Shown: positions 28,150 to 36,806 of the stretch, one piece after another
Layout: the number at the start of each line of letters is the position of its first letter
Numbering within the stretch: the stretch's first letter is position 1
Origin: Pontibacter anaerobius
GTDB lineage: Bacteria; Bacteroidota; Bacteroidia; Cytophagales; Hymenobacteraceae
Assembly (NCBI RefSeq): GCF_026241195.1
Contig: NZ_JAPFQO010000006.1
Span: forward strand, 248,001 to 312,000
DNA: 64,000 bases
Direction of reading: 5' to 3'
Notes under the pieces: generated by a model
What the model was told of the DNA's origin: nothing
Database searches by the model: none
What the model saw: the letters and a program-made list of their open reading frames with translations, nothing else
Translations under genes and position numbers: made by a program

Positions 28150-29538
28150 ATGAAAGATAGCGTACATACAGGTGATTTTTGCATCCTAACGAAGGGCCGC
28201 CGCATCGTGATCATCGGCAACGGCATTGCGGGTGTTACCTGCGCGCGCCATCTCCGAAAACGCGACAGCGAGGCGCAGATCACCATCATCTCCGGCGAAA
28301 CCGAGCATTTTTTCTCCCGCACCGCACTCATGTACATCTACATGGGCCACATGAAGTATGAGCACACCAAGCCCTACGAGGACTGGTTCTGGGAGAAAAA
28401 CCGCCTCCAGCTCGTGCATGGCTGGGTGACGAGTATAGATTTCGGAAAAAAAGAACTGCAGCTACAGCAACAGGAGCCGATAAAGTATGATATCCTGATT
28501 CTGGCGCTGGGCTCTAAACCGAATATGTTCGGCTGGCCAGGGCAGGAGCTGCAGGGGGTGCAGGGGCTGTACAGCTATCAGGACCTGCAGAAAATGAACG
28601 AAAGTACCGCCAGCTGCCAGCGTGCCGTGGTAGTAGGCGGAGGTTTGATAGGGGTAGAGATGGCCGAGATGCTGCTGAGCCGGAAGTTACCTGTTACGTT
28701 TCTGGTGCGGGAGGCGGGTTTCTGGGAGCATGTTTTGCCGAAAGAAGAGTCGGAGCTGGTGATGCGCCACATGCGGGAACACCACGTGGACCTGCGCCTG
28801 CAGACAGAGCTGAAGGAGTTGCTGGACGATGGGACCGGCCGCGTAAGAGCCGTTGTAACCGCATCCGGAGAAGAAATTCCCTGCCAGTTTGTAGGGCTGG
28901 CGGTTGGCGTGAGGCCAAACATTGAGCTGGTGCGCAACACGGCTTTGGAGATAAACAGAGGCATTTTGGTGAATGAGCATTTCGCCACCAATATCCCCAA
29001 CGTGTTTGCCATCGGCGACTGTGCCGAGTACCGTGTGCCGCTGCCTAACAGGCAGAGTGTAGAACAGGTGTGGTACACCGGCCGCATGCACGGCGAAACG
29101 CTGGCGCACAACCTTACCCACGAGCCTGTGAAGTATAACCCCGGCCCCTGGTTCAACTCTGCCAAGTTTTTCGACATCGAGTACCAGACCTATGGCATGG
29201 TACCCAACACCTGGGAGGAACCGGTGGCATCATTCTATTGGGAGCATGAAAGTGGGAAAATTGCCTTCCGGGCTGTTTTTAACGGAACCGACAAGAGACT
29301 GCACGGGGTAAACGCTTTCGGCCTGCGCCTGCGCCACGAGTTTTTTGACAGGGCGCTCAAGGAGAACCGGACGGTGGAGGAGGTGTTGGTAAAACTTCAG
29401 GAGGCTTTGTTCGATCCGGAGTTTTATGCAAAGCACAATTATGAAATGCTGCAGGCTTATAACCGGCAGTTCGGCACAAACTTGGAGCCGGAGAAGAAAA
29501 AGAAAAAAGGTATGCTGGCGGCCCTCTTGGGGCTGTAG
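28150..29538 (+). CDS. NAD(P)/FAD-dependent oxidoreductase (class II pyridine nucleotide-disulfide type)
   Basis: 462-residue flavoprotein reductase. FAD-binding Rossmann motif VIIGNGIAGVTCARHLRK (about 20-37), NAD(P)-binding motif VVVGGGLIGVEMAEML (about 160-175) and the second FAD motif NVFAIGDCAEY (near 290). No redox-active CxxxxC disulfide is seen, so it is nearer to ferredoxin/rubredoxin reductases or the NirB N-terminal part than to glutathione reductase. A Lys-rich stretch (EKKKKKGM) sits at the C-terminus. It likely passes electrons to the iron-sulfur protein encoded next. First of a four-gene plus-strand set, 199 bases from the divergent DUF2064 gene. Confidence 0.88.
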   Translation: MKDSVHTGDFCILTKGRRIVIIGNGIAGVTCARHLRKRDSEAQITIISGETEHFFSRTALMYIYMGHMKYEHTKPYEDWFWEKNRLQLVHGWVTSIDFGKKELQLQQQEPIKYDILILALGSKPNMFGWPGQELQGVQGLYSYQDLQKMNESTASCQRAVVVGGGLIGVEMAEMLLSRKLPVTFLVREAGFWEHVLPKEESELVMRHMREHHVDLRLQTELKELLDDGTGRVRAVVTASGEEIPCQFVGLAVGVRPNIELVRNTALEINRGILVNEHFATNIPNVFAIGDCAEYRVPLPNRQSVEQVWYTGRMHGETLAHNLTHEPVKYNPGPWFNSAKFFDIEYQTYGMVPNTWEEPVASFYWEHESGKIAFRAVFNGTDKRLHGVNAFGLRLRHEFFDRALKENRTVEEVLVKLQEALFDPEFYAKHNYEMLQAYNRQFGTNLEPEKKKKKGMLAALLGL

Positions 29539-29593
29539 CACATGAACATAAAATCTGCTCTTTCGGACCTCCGGGTTCGGAAGCTATCTGAAG

Positions 29594-29753
29594 GGGACAT
29601 CCATGTCCCAATGAACATTGACACGGACGTGGACGTCCGCAGTAGGAATAGCTTCGGACCCAGATGCCCGAAGCAGCTTTAATACAAAGGAGTAGTTACA
29701 CACGCAAGTTTAAAACTTGCCTCAAACATTGCCACAAGCTGGAAGCTTACGGC
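29594..29753. repeat. Cluster of short palindromes between flavoprotein and 4Fe-4S genes
   Basis: GGGACAT-CC-ATGTCCC (29594-29609), CGGACGT-GG-ACGTCCG (29624-29639), GCTTCGG...CCGAAGC (29651-29674), GCAAGTTT-A-AAACTTGC (29704-29720) and CAAGCT..AGCTT (29735-29748). Arms differ but the design repeats that of other gaps. Confidence 0.75.
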
Positions 29754-29820
29754 AGAAAAAGTTTAGAACGAAACCTCGCTGCCTCTTTACATTAGGGGAT
29801 GGGGACGGGAAATTATAAAG

Positions 29821-31365
29821 ATGAAAACACTGCAAGGTATAGGTCTGGGTATGTTCCTGCTGGCGCTGCTCACTTTTAACGCGCTGCTTTTTATGGGGCG
29901 TTTCGAGCTGTCGGAGCCGGAAATGGCGCAGTCGGTGAAGCAGGAGCACGTGGAGGTATTGCGACAGGAGCTACAGCCGATGCTGGGCAAAACCTATTCG
30001 TCCAGCTTTGCCTTTGCCACCGATTTTAATTCTTACCTGGATGCCTACAACGAAAAGCAGAAAAACAGCCAGCAATGGGACCGGGTGATTTGGGACGATT
30101 ATGCCTTTACCCTTGCCAAAGTTGCCAGCGAGGGATTCGTGAAAAACAACAAGCTGCTTTTACTGCTGCTTACCGTAGTGCTGGGGGCAGCGGGGGCGCT
30201 CTTCTACATCCTGCCAAAGTATAAAGGTGAGCCGGAAGGCATCAAAAACAACGGTATCATGTTCTCCTCCAACAAATCGCGGGGTGTTGTCGGCATCAGC
30301 CTGGGCGCGTACCTGATACTGGTGTACATGCTGCTGTACTGGTTCCCGGAGTACATTGTGAACTGGACCCTGCTCGTGGACCCGCTGAGTCATGCGCTGT
30401 CGGGAGGGCCGGCCAGCCAGTGGTTCTTGTACGGCACCATTTATACTTTGGCTATACTTGTGATGGGCGTTCGCATGTTCCGCAGGTACCGCGGCAACAA
30501 TTACCAGCTGCTGCGCACCGCGTCGGTTATGTTTTTCCAGCTGAGCTTTGCCTTCCTTATCCCAGAGGTCCTGGTGCTGCTCAACAAGCCTTGGTACGAT
30601 TTCAAAAACATCTGGCCCCTCGACTACGATTTCTTCTTTGAGTACAGTGTGGCCAGCATGCTGGGCAGCGGCAGCCTGGGCATGTTTATGCTTATCTGGG
30701 GTATTCTGCTGATCCTGGTGGCCGTGCCGGTGTTCACCTACTTCTATGGCAAGCGCTGGTACTGCAGCTGGGTGTGCGGCTGTGGTGGCCTCGCCGAAAC
30801 CGCCGGCGACCCCTACCGCCACCTCTCCGACAAATCCTTGAAAGCCTGGAAAGTGGAGCGCTGGATGGTGTATCCTATTTTGGTGTTCATCACGGGTATC
30901 ACCATACTTACCATTGCCAATTATTTCACGGAGTTTGCGCTGCTTCGGCAGTCTACGGACGTGCTGCACCAGTGGTACGGCTTCCTGATAGGGGCTGCTT
31001 TTGCTGGTGTGGTGGGCGTAGGCTTTTACCCACTGATGGGCAACCGCGTGTGGTGCCGCTTTGGCTGTCCGCTGGCCGCCTACATTGGATTGATACAAAG
31101 GTTCAAGTCCCGGTTTCGCATTACCACCAACGGCGGGCAATGCATCTCCTGCGGTAACTGCTCCACTTATTGCGAGATGGGCATCGATGTGCGCTGGTAT
31201 GCGCAGCGTGGGCAGAACATCGTGCGGGCCTCGTGCGTGGGCTGCGGCATCTGTGCCAGCGTATGCCCCCGTGGCGTGCTGAAACTGGAGAACGGGCCGG
31301 AGCAGGGCCGCATCACCGACATCCCTGTGCTCACGGGAAATGATTCTGTTAAGGTACTTAGTTAA
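29821..31365 (+). CDS. Polytopic membrane 4Fe-4S protein (NapH/NosR/CcoG-like)
   Basis: 514 residues with an N-terminal anchor, a soluble segment (about 30-105), then about six further helices. The core has the paired membrane Cys motifs CSWVCGCGG and CRFGCP typical of NapH/NosR-type electron-transfer proteins, followed by a cytoplasmic ferredoxin domain with CISCGNCSTYC and CVGCGICASVCP, giving two [4Fe-4S] clusters. It probably moves electrons between the upstream flavoprotein and a membrane or periplasmic acceptor. Its stop shares one base with the start of the next gene (TAATG at 31363-31367), showing translational coupling to a glycosyltransferase, an odd pairing. Confidence 0.9.
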   Translation: MKTLQGIGLGMFLLALLTFNALLFMGRFELSEPEMAQSVKQEHVEVLRQELQPMLGKTYSSSFAFATDFNSYLDAYNEKQKNSQQWDRVIWDDYAFTLAKVASEGFVKNNKLLLLLLTVVLGAAGALFYILPKYKGEPEGIKNNGIMFSSNKSRGVVGISLGAYLILVYMLLYWFPEYIVNWTLLVDPLSHALSGGPASQWFLYGTIYTLAILVMGVRMFRRYRGNNYQLLRTASVMFFQLSFAFLIPEVLVLLNKPWYDFKNIWPLDYDFFFEYSVASMLGSGSLGMFMLIWGILLILVAVPVFTYFYGKRWYCSWVCGCGGLAETAGDPYRHLSDKSLKAWKVERWMVYPILVFITGITILTIANYFTEFALLRQSTDVLHQWYGFLIGAAFAGVVGVGFYPLMGNRVWCRFGCPLAAYIGLIQRFKSRFRITTNGGQCISCGNCSTYCEMGIDVRWYAQRGQNIVRASCVGCGICASVCPRGVLKLENGPEQGRITDIPVLTGNDSVKVLS

Positions 31366-32834
31366 TGAAATTTATACTTATTGTTTGTGTTGTTGTTTAT
31401 GCCCTGGCCATGCTGTTCATACTTTTGTACAGCGTGGCGCAGGCGCATTTGCTATACCGGTTCCGGCGGTTCCGGAGACATGGAAGAAGAGAGGCGCCGC
31501 CTGCCCCAGAAGTATGGCCTGCTGTAACGGTGCAATTGCCGGTTTACAACGAGAAGTATGTGGTGGAGCGCCTGATCGATTCGGTGGCGAAGCTGAATTA
31601 CCCTTCCGATAAGCTGGAAATTCAGCTGCTGGACGACAGCGACGATAAAACCACGGAACTCATACGGGGGAAGACAAGGCAATACCCGCACCTGAACCTG
31701 CAGCACATCCGCCGCCCCGACCGCACGGGCTTTAAGGCGGGTGCTTTAAAGTATGGTTTGGCGTTGGCACAAGGGGAGTTCATCGCCATTTTCGACGCTG
31801 ATTTTACACCGCAGCCTGATTTTCTGCAAAAGACCATCCCATACTTTGCCAACCCGAAACTGGGCATGGTGCAAACCCGCTGGACCCACCTGAACAAGGA
31901 GTACTCCATACTTACACGGTTGCAGGCCTTGGCCCTGGATGCGCATTTCTTCGTGGAGCAGGTGGGGCGCAACAGCCAGCAAGCGTTTATCAACTTTAAC
32001 GGTACCGGGGGCGTGTGGCGCAAAACCACCATCCTGGACGCCGGCAACTGGCAAGACGATACCCTGACCGAAGACCTGGACCTGAGCTACCGCGCCCAAC
32101 TGAAGGACTGGCAGTTTTTATACTTGCCCGAGGTGGAGTCGCCAGCGGAGCTGCCGCCTGTCATGAGCGCCCTGAAATCGCAGCAGTTCCGCTGGACCAA
32201 AGGTGGTGCCGAGTCGGCGGTGAAGCACCTGGGGGCCGTGCTGCGATCCCCAAAAAGCCTGCAGACCAAGTACCACGCCCTGGCGCACCTACTCAACAGC
32301 TCGGTGTTTGTGGCGGTGCTGCTGGCCTCGCTGGCGAGTGTACCCCTGCTTTGGGGTAAGGTGAACAGTCTGCTGCCGGAGGTGGTCTTCAGGGCCGGGG
32401 CGGTCATGCTCCTGAGTTTTCTGGTGATCAGCCTGGTATACTTTCAGGCAAATTTCTTAGGCAAGTCTACAAATATAAATCGTGTAAGGGGATTTCTACT
32501 ATACTACCCTTTGTTTTTGGCCGTGTCGATGGGCATGGCGCTGCACAATGCCGTGGCGGTGTGGGAAGGCTGGACCGGCCGCAAGTCAGCGTTTATCCGA
32601 ACCCCGAAGTTTAACCTGGAGGGGCGGCAACACAAATGGCAGCAAAACCTGTACCTCAGCCTGAAAATGCCTGTAACTACTTACCTGGAGGGGGGGCTAG
32701 GGCTGCTGTTCCTGGTTGTTGCGGCCTGGGGCGTGGCGGAGGCCGAGTATAACTTGCTGATTTTCCACAGCATGCTGGCGCTGGGCTATCTGCTGGTTTT
32801 CTATCACTCCTTTGTATCCTACCGAAAAACCTGA
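31365..32834 (+). CDS. Membrane processive GT2 glycosyltransferase (cellulose synthase-like)
   Basis: 489-residue inner-membrane glycosyltransferase. One N-terminal helix (1-22), then the GT-A domain with LLDDSDD, the metal-binding IFDADFTP, the catalytic TEDLDLSYR and the QQFRWTKG motif of processive family 2 enzymes, then about four C-terminal helices. No PilZ domain. The product could be a polysaccharide or glycolipid. Coupled to the 4Fe-4S gene upstream, with the small CxxC protein three bases downstream. Confidence 0.92.
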   Translation: MKFILIVCVVVYALAMLFILLYSVAQAHLLYRFRRFRRHGRREAPPAPEVWPAVTVQLPVYNEKYVVERLIDSVAKLNYPSDKLEIQLLDDSDDKTTELIRGKTRQYPHLNLQHIRRPDRTGFKAGALKYGLALAQGEFIAIFDADFTPQPDFLQKTIPYFANPKLGMVQTRWTHLNKEYSILTRLQALALDAHFFVEQVGRNSQQAFINFNGTGGVWRKTTILDAGNWQDDTLTEDLDLSYRAQLKDWQFLYLPEVESPAELPPVMSALKSQQFRWTKGGAESAVKHLGAVLRSPKSLQTKYHALAHLLNSSVFVAVLLASLASVPLLWGKVNSLLPEVVFRAGAVMLLSFLVISLVYFQANFLGKSTNINRVRGFLLYYPLFLAVSMGMALHNAVAVWEGWTGRKSAFIRTPKFNLEGRQHKWQQNLYLSLKMPVTTYLEGGLGLLFLVVAAWGVAEAEYNLLIFHSMLALGYLLVFYHSFVSYRKT

Positions 32835-32837
32835 CCC

Positions 32838-33197
32838 ATGGCACCTACATTGCTTTTTGTCTATAACGCCGAAACGGGCTTCTTTAACAAGCTGGTTGAT
32901 TTCACGCACAAGATCGTTTCTCCCAAAACATACCCTTGCAGCCTCTGCTCCCTGACTTACGGCAACTTTACTGCTTTTCCGGAGTGGGAAAGTTATGTTA
33001 AGCAATTACCCCTGGAGGTAAGGTTTGTTTACAAAAACGAGTGGCCGCACGGTCAAGTATACAACAAATTCCCGTTGGTAGCCCTGCAAGGGGAAGAGGT
33101 AGAGATTCTGCTGACAAAGGAAGCACTGGATAAAATGACCTCCTTAGAAGAGCTGATCGATAGCCTGAATGCAGTGCTTCCTCGAACGACAGTGTAA
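32838..33197 (+). CDS. Small CxxC protein, uncharacterised
   Basis: 119 residues, soluble, beginning LLFVYNAETGFFNKLVDFTH and containing KTYPCSLCSLTYGNF with a CxxC pair near 34-37. I recognise it as a small family common in Bacteroidota with no known function. The CxxC could be redox-active or bind metal, which would suit its place three bases after the glycosyltransferase in a redox gene set. No signal peptide. Confidence 0.75.
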   Translation: MAPTLLFVYNAETGFFNKLVDFTHKIVSPKTYPCSLCSLTYGNFTAFPEWESYVKQLPLEVRFVYKNEWPHGQVYNKFPLVALQGEEVEILLTKEALDKMTSLEELIDSLNAVLPRTTV

Positions 33198-33330
33198 GTT
33201 TCTGTTCGTGTAAGCTATACTTTGTCTTGGCTCAAGCAGGCAGGTGTAGTTTATACTTTAATGGCATCCTCACCACACAGCGCCTTTGTTTCGTATGAAG
33301 CTAACAGCCGCAACAGCGCTGCTTTAGCTC

Positions 33331-35061
33331 ATGACTGTCAGACAAACTAACATCCGTGACCTGGCCCTGATCGGGGATCGCCGTACCTGCGCCTATGTTT
33401 CCAAGGAGGGGAGCGTGGTGTGGTACTGCCCCCGCCGTTTCGACGCACCTGCCGTGTTTGCCAGCCTGCTTGACCCTCAGTTGGGTGGGAGCTGGCAAAT
33501 AGAAGCCCCGGGTCTGGATTTTGTATCCCGCGCCTACCACAACGATAGCACCATGCTGCAAACCATACTTAGGTGCGAAGCCGGAGAACTGCAGGTGGAG
33601 GACTTCATGCCCATGGGCGCGAACTTCAACGGCATCTGCCGAAGGCTCTCCAAAGCGCCTGCCATACTTCGTGTCGTCCTTTCCCCTCGCCCTGATTATA
33701 CTTTCGAGGAGCCGCAGCTGCAGATGCTTAGCGGCGGCGGGGTAAGTATAAATAACATGCTTTTCCTGTATGCCTCGCATCCTCTGGAGATCAATGAAAA
33801 CGAAATTATCTGTGAGGTACCTGCCGGTGAAAACGCTTGGTTTATACTTAGCGAAGCCCAACTGGAAGCAAGCGGGGATGTGCTAGAGCAGGCATTTGCT
33901 AAAACGCGCGAAGAGTGGCAGGAGGTAAGCAGCCACATCACCTACCACGGCCCGTACGAAGAGGAGGTCCGTAATTCGTTGCGTGTGCTTCGCCTGATGA
34001 CATATGCCGAAAACGGAGGCATTATTGCCGCTGGCACCACCTCGCTGCCAGAAGTGCCCGGAGGCAACCGAAACTGGGATTACCGCTATGTGTGGCTGCG
34101 TGATGCCGCCATGATCTCCAGCGCCCTTACCCGCGCCGGCTCAGACGGGGAGCAAGAGCGGCGCTTTCTGAGTTTTCTCTGCGATGCCCTGCATGGGGTG
34201 AAGGAACCAGTGGTGCCGTTCTTTACTCTTGATAAAAAGCCTGCTCCAGGCGAGCGCCTCATCGAGCATTTACGTGGGTATGAGGGAAGCCTGCCCATCC
34301 GTATTGGAAACGACGCTAATGACCAGCTGCAGCTTGACGCCATCAGTAACGTACTGCTTTCGGCCAAGCTCATCTACAACCGCTTCCAGACCCGTGAGCA
34401 TTGGGAACTGGTAAGTATGCTAGCCGATTACCTGGCTGATCACTGGCAAGAAAAAGACCATGGCCTCTGGGAGGAGACGCAGCAGCTGCATTATACTTCC
34501 AGCAAAGTAGTGGCGGCCGTCAGCCTGGAATTCATCGCTGAACACAGCCAGGATAAAGCGCAGCAACAGCGGTGGCGTCAAGCTGCAGCCGATATCCGGG
34601 AATTTGTACAGGAGAACTGCCTTACGCCGGAGGGGGCCTACGCTGCCTATGCCGGCGCTGAGGCGGTGGATGTGAGCGCCATACTTTTCCCGATCTGGGC
34701 CTACACCGATGCTGATACCCCGGAGGTGCTGAAGACGATCGAAGTGCTCGAACGCGATCATTGCCACAACAACCTCTTTCGCCGGCACTTGGTAGATACA
34801 GACGCCCGCGAAGAAGGTGCTTTTCTGGCTGGCACGCTTTGGGTGGCGCAGTACTGGGTGATGCGGAAAGAATGGCAAAAGTTTAAAGATACATTGCACG
34901 CAGCACTCGCTTTTATGAATGATGTGGGGCTGATGCCAGAAGAAGGTGACCCTGAAACCGGGGAGCATCTGGGCAACACTCCACAAACGTTTGTACAAGC
35001 CTCGCTCATCGGAGCGGTGATAGACTACAAAAATGCTATGGAGGAAGAATCAGCGAGTTAA
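33331..35061 (+). CDS. GH15 family glycosidase (glucoamylase/trehalase-like)
   Basis: 576-residue intracellular enzyme. N-terminal trehalase-like beta domain (about 1-200, DLALIGDRRTCAYVSKEGS) and a C-terminal (alpha/alpha)6 barrel. Conserved GH15 pieces include the RNWDYRYVWLRDA substrate-binding motif and a later EEGAFLAGTLW. No signal peptide, so it likely cleaves maltooligosaccharides, trehalose or a glycolipid sugar in the cytoplasm. Not adjacent to the sus locus. The ATA Ile codons are mostly in AGTATA or ATACTT context. Confidence 0.9.
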   Translation: MTVRQTNIRDLALIGDRRTCAYVSKEGSVVWYCPRRFDAPAVFASLLDPQLGGSWQIEAPGLDFVSRAYHNDSTMLQTILRCEAGELQVEDFMPMGANFNGICRRLSKAPAILRVVLSPRPDYTFEEPQLQMLSGGGVSINNMLFLYASHPLEINENEIICEVPAGENAWFILSEAQLEASGDVLEQAFAKTREEWQEVSSHITYHGPYEEEVRNSLRVLRLMTYAENGGIIAAGTTSLPEVPGGNRNWDYRYVWLRDAAMISSALTRAGSDGEQERRFLSFLCDALHGVKEPVVPFFTLDKKPAPGERLIEHLRGYEGSLPIRIGNDANDQLQLDAISNVLLSAKLIYNRFQTREHWELVSMLADYLADHWQEKDHGLWEETQQLHYTSSKVVAAVSLEFIAEHSQDKAQQQRWRQAAADIREFVQENCLTPEGAYAAYAGAEAVDVSAILFPIWAYTDADTPEVLKTIEVLERDHCHNNLFRRHLVDTDAREEGAFLAGTLWVAQYWVMRKEWQKFKDTLHAALAFMNDVGLMPEEGDPETGEHLGNTPQTFVQASLIGAVIDYKNAMEEESAS

Positions 35062-35074
35062 AAAAGATAAAGCT

Positions 35075-35956
35075 ATGAGCACAGACAAAGAAGTGGCGGA
35101 TGTGATAGAAGTGCATGAGGCCGCAGGTAAATACATCAACGTGGATGGGGTGAAAACCTTTGTGCTGGACGAAGGAGAAGGGGAGGTGGTGTTCTGCATC
35201 CACGGGGTACCTACTTCCTCGTTTCTATACCGCAAGGTAATAAAGGAGTTGGCAGTCAAAGGTATGCGTGGCGTCTGTGTGGACCTGCCCGGCCTCGGCC
35301 TCTCTGACAGACCTGAAGATTTTGATTATACCTTTCCCGGTTTTGCCCGTTTTTTGGCCAAGGCTACCGAGGTATTAGGCATTGAGAAATTCCACCTGGT
35401 AGTGCATGACATAGGAGGGCCAATTGGCTTTGCCCTGGCTGCGGAGAACAAGGGAAAAGTACTTTCGCTGACTATTCTGAACACCTGGATTGACGTGGTA
35501 AATTTTAAAAAGCCCCTGCCCATGCGTCCTTTTGAAGTTCCGCTGCTGGGGGAGGCCGAGTTAATAGCACTTACCCACACCACCTGGTATGTCGGCTTCA
35601 CCAAAATGGCGGTTGCGCATGCCGATGACATTCCGAAAGCAGAAATTTATTCTTATATCGATTTGCTTAAGCGGCAGGATGATGGGGCAGCTTTTCTGAA
35701 GATCATGCGGCAATTTGAGAAATCGGAGGATTTTAGGAGTTTGTGTATGCAAGCGGTGGAAAATGTGCCACACCCGATACAGGTTATTTGGGGCACCCAA
35801 GACCCCGGTCTCAGTTTTGATCGATACGGCGAAGAAATACTGCAGGCTGCTAATTTGCCTTTTGCGCATAAACTGGAGGCAAGCCATCTGTTGCAGGAGG
35901 AGAAGCCGGAGGAAATTGCTGGTTTAGTGGTGCAGCTGGCGAGGAAGGGTAAATAG
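35075..35956 (+). CDS. Alpha/beta hydrolase, haloalkane dehalogenase-like
   Basis: 293-residue hydrolase. I start at ATG 35075; an in-frame upstream codon would overlap the GH15 gene by 29 bases. HGVPTSSFLYR gives the oxyanion hole; the nucleophile elbow reads VVHDIGGPIG, so the nucleophile is Asp, as in haloalkane dehalogenases, fluoroacetate dehalogenases and epoxide hydrolases, not Ser. The catalytic His is in EASHLLQEE. Which substrate cannot be told. Fourteen bases after GH15, so likely cotranscribed. Confidence 0.85.
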   Translation: MSTDKEVADVIEVHEAAGKYINVDGVKTFVLDEGEGEVVFCIHGVPTSSFLYRKVIKELAVKGMRGVCVDLPGLGLSDRPEDFDYTFPGFARFLAKATEVLGIEKFHLVVHDIGGPIGFALAAENKGKVLSLTILNTWIDVVNFKKPLPMRPFEVPLLGEAELIALTHTTWYVGFTKMAVAHADDIPKAEIYSYIDLLKRQDDGAAFLKIMRQFEKSEDFRSLCMQAVENVPHPIQVIWGTQDPGLSFDRYGEEILQAANLPFAHKLEASHLLQEEKPEEIAGLVVQLARKGK

Positions 35957-35978
35957 TTATCTGGTTGCTGACTCTCTG

Positions 35979-36620
35979 GCGCAAGTGTTCGTTTATGTCA
36001 TTCTACACCTACTGGCGCAAATCTTCCGACTTGTGTCCTTTTATGGTGTTGAGTTTGTAACGCAACTGGCTTGGAAAGCCATACCCCATACTTTGGCCAT
36101 ACTTTTATACTTGCCGCTACCATTGTTCCGGACATCCCAGTCCGAAACCTCTCTGCCGCGGATTTCCAAATCCGCGTGAGCCGTACTTTATACTTCCATA
36201 GCCGCTGCTTCCCGCAGCTTGACACAAGCTATCCTTTCTAGCCTCTGCTTATCCTCAGTCTTACGAGTTCAAAGTTTCACCTCTGACTTTGGCTCCCTCC
36301 AGCCCGGGAGGGCTCGTCCTTGGGCATCGCGCTGGGAGCTTTTCCTTTGCTCCTGCGTCGCAATGCCCTCACGGGCACCGGAAAAACTCGCATAGGCGCT
36401 CAACCCAAAGACTGGAAATAGATTCGATAGCCTCAGCTGACGGAGCTTGAGCCGGGCTCCCTCTCCTGTTCTTAGGAAAGGGTTGGGGAGAGGTGAAACT
36501 CCCCTCCTTAGACTACCGAGAACGCGAGTTCGAAGGTAGCGAGCGTAGCTCTGAGGGGCTAGGGGTGGTTGGATAATTCCCCTCCTCGGAGGGGTAGGGG
36601 TGGGTTTACACCTGCCAAAT
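35979..36620 (+). repeat. Mosaic intergenic element, copy 2
   Basis: Fills most of the gap 35957-36806, which has no credible gene. In order: GGCGCAAG-type half palindromes (35979-36030), GTTGAGTTTG...CAACTGG (about 36046-36070), GTTCCGGAC/GTCCGAAAC palindrome (36125-36147, one mismatch), CGCGGATTT-CC-AAATCCGCG (36157-36176, perfect), the CAAGCTATCC block (36200-36263), the CCCTCC-AGCCCG-GGAGGG block (36284-36334), a CCCTCTCC hairpin, the hairpin at 36501-36558 and a CCCCTC-CTCG-GAGGGG hairpin at about 36579-36594, each followed by AGGGGTGG. After 36620 the sequence up to dinB shows nothing recognisable. Confidence 0.82.
36501..36558 (+). ncRNA. GNRA-loop hairpin module, instance c
   Basis: CCCCTC (36501-36506) with GAGGGG (36553-36558), AGA with TCT, CTACC (36513-36517) with GGTAG (36535-36539), and GAAC (36520-36523) with GTTC (36528-36531) closed by GCGA. 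Compared with 18936-18993 the wobble CTATC/GGTAG has become a full pair. Confidence 0.5.
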
Positions 36621-36806
36621 TAGAGGTAGTAGTAACAAAGCTAGCGCTTCTCTAAAATAATAACCGGACTCCTATACTTAAACAAGGAGGTGCAGGGGCG
36701 GTTGGATAATCAGCTGCAGTCCTCCTTCCCTGTTTTAAGGGTAGGTGCCTCGAAAAATGAACTGCTCTAATTCCTTTACAACAGAACTCAGTTGAAAAAC
36801 CTCCGG

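Noticed and set aside
30160..31140. Minus-strand open frame of 326 codons in the 4Fe-4S gene
   Set aside because: Antisense to strong Cys motifs on the plus strand; His/Gln-rich translation looks like noise.
29821..31365. Reading the 4Fe-4S protein as a nitrous-oxide or nitrate reductase subunit
   Set aside because: Only the NapH/NosR-like electron-transfer part is present and no terminal reductase gene is in the window, so the specific role cannot be given.
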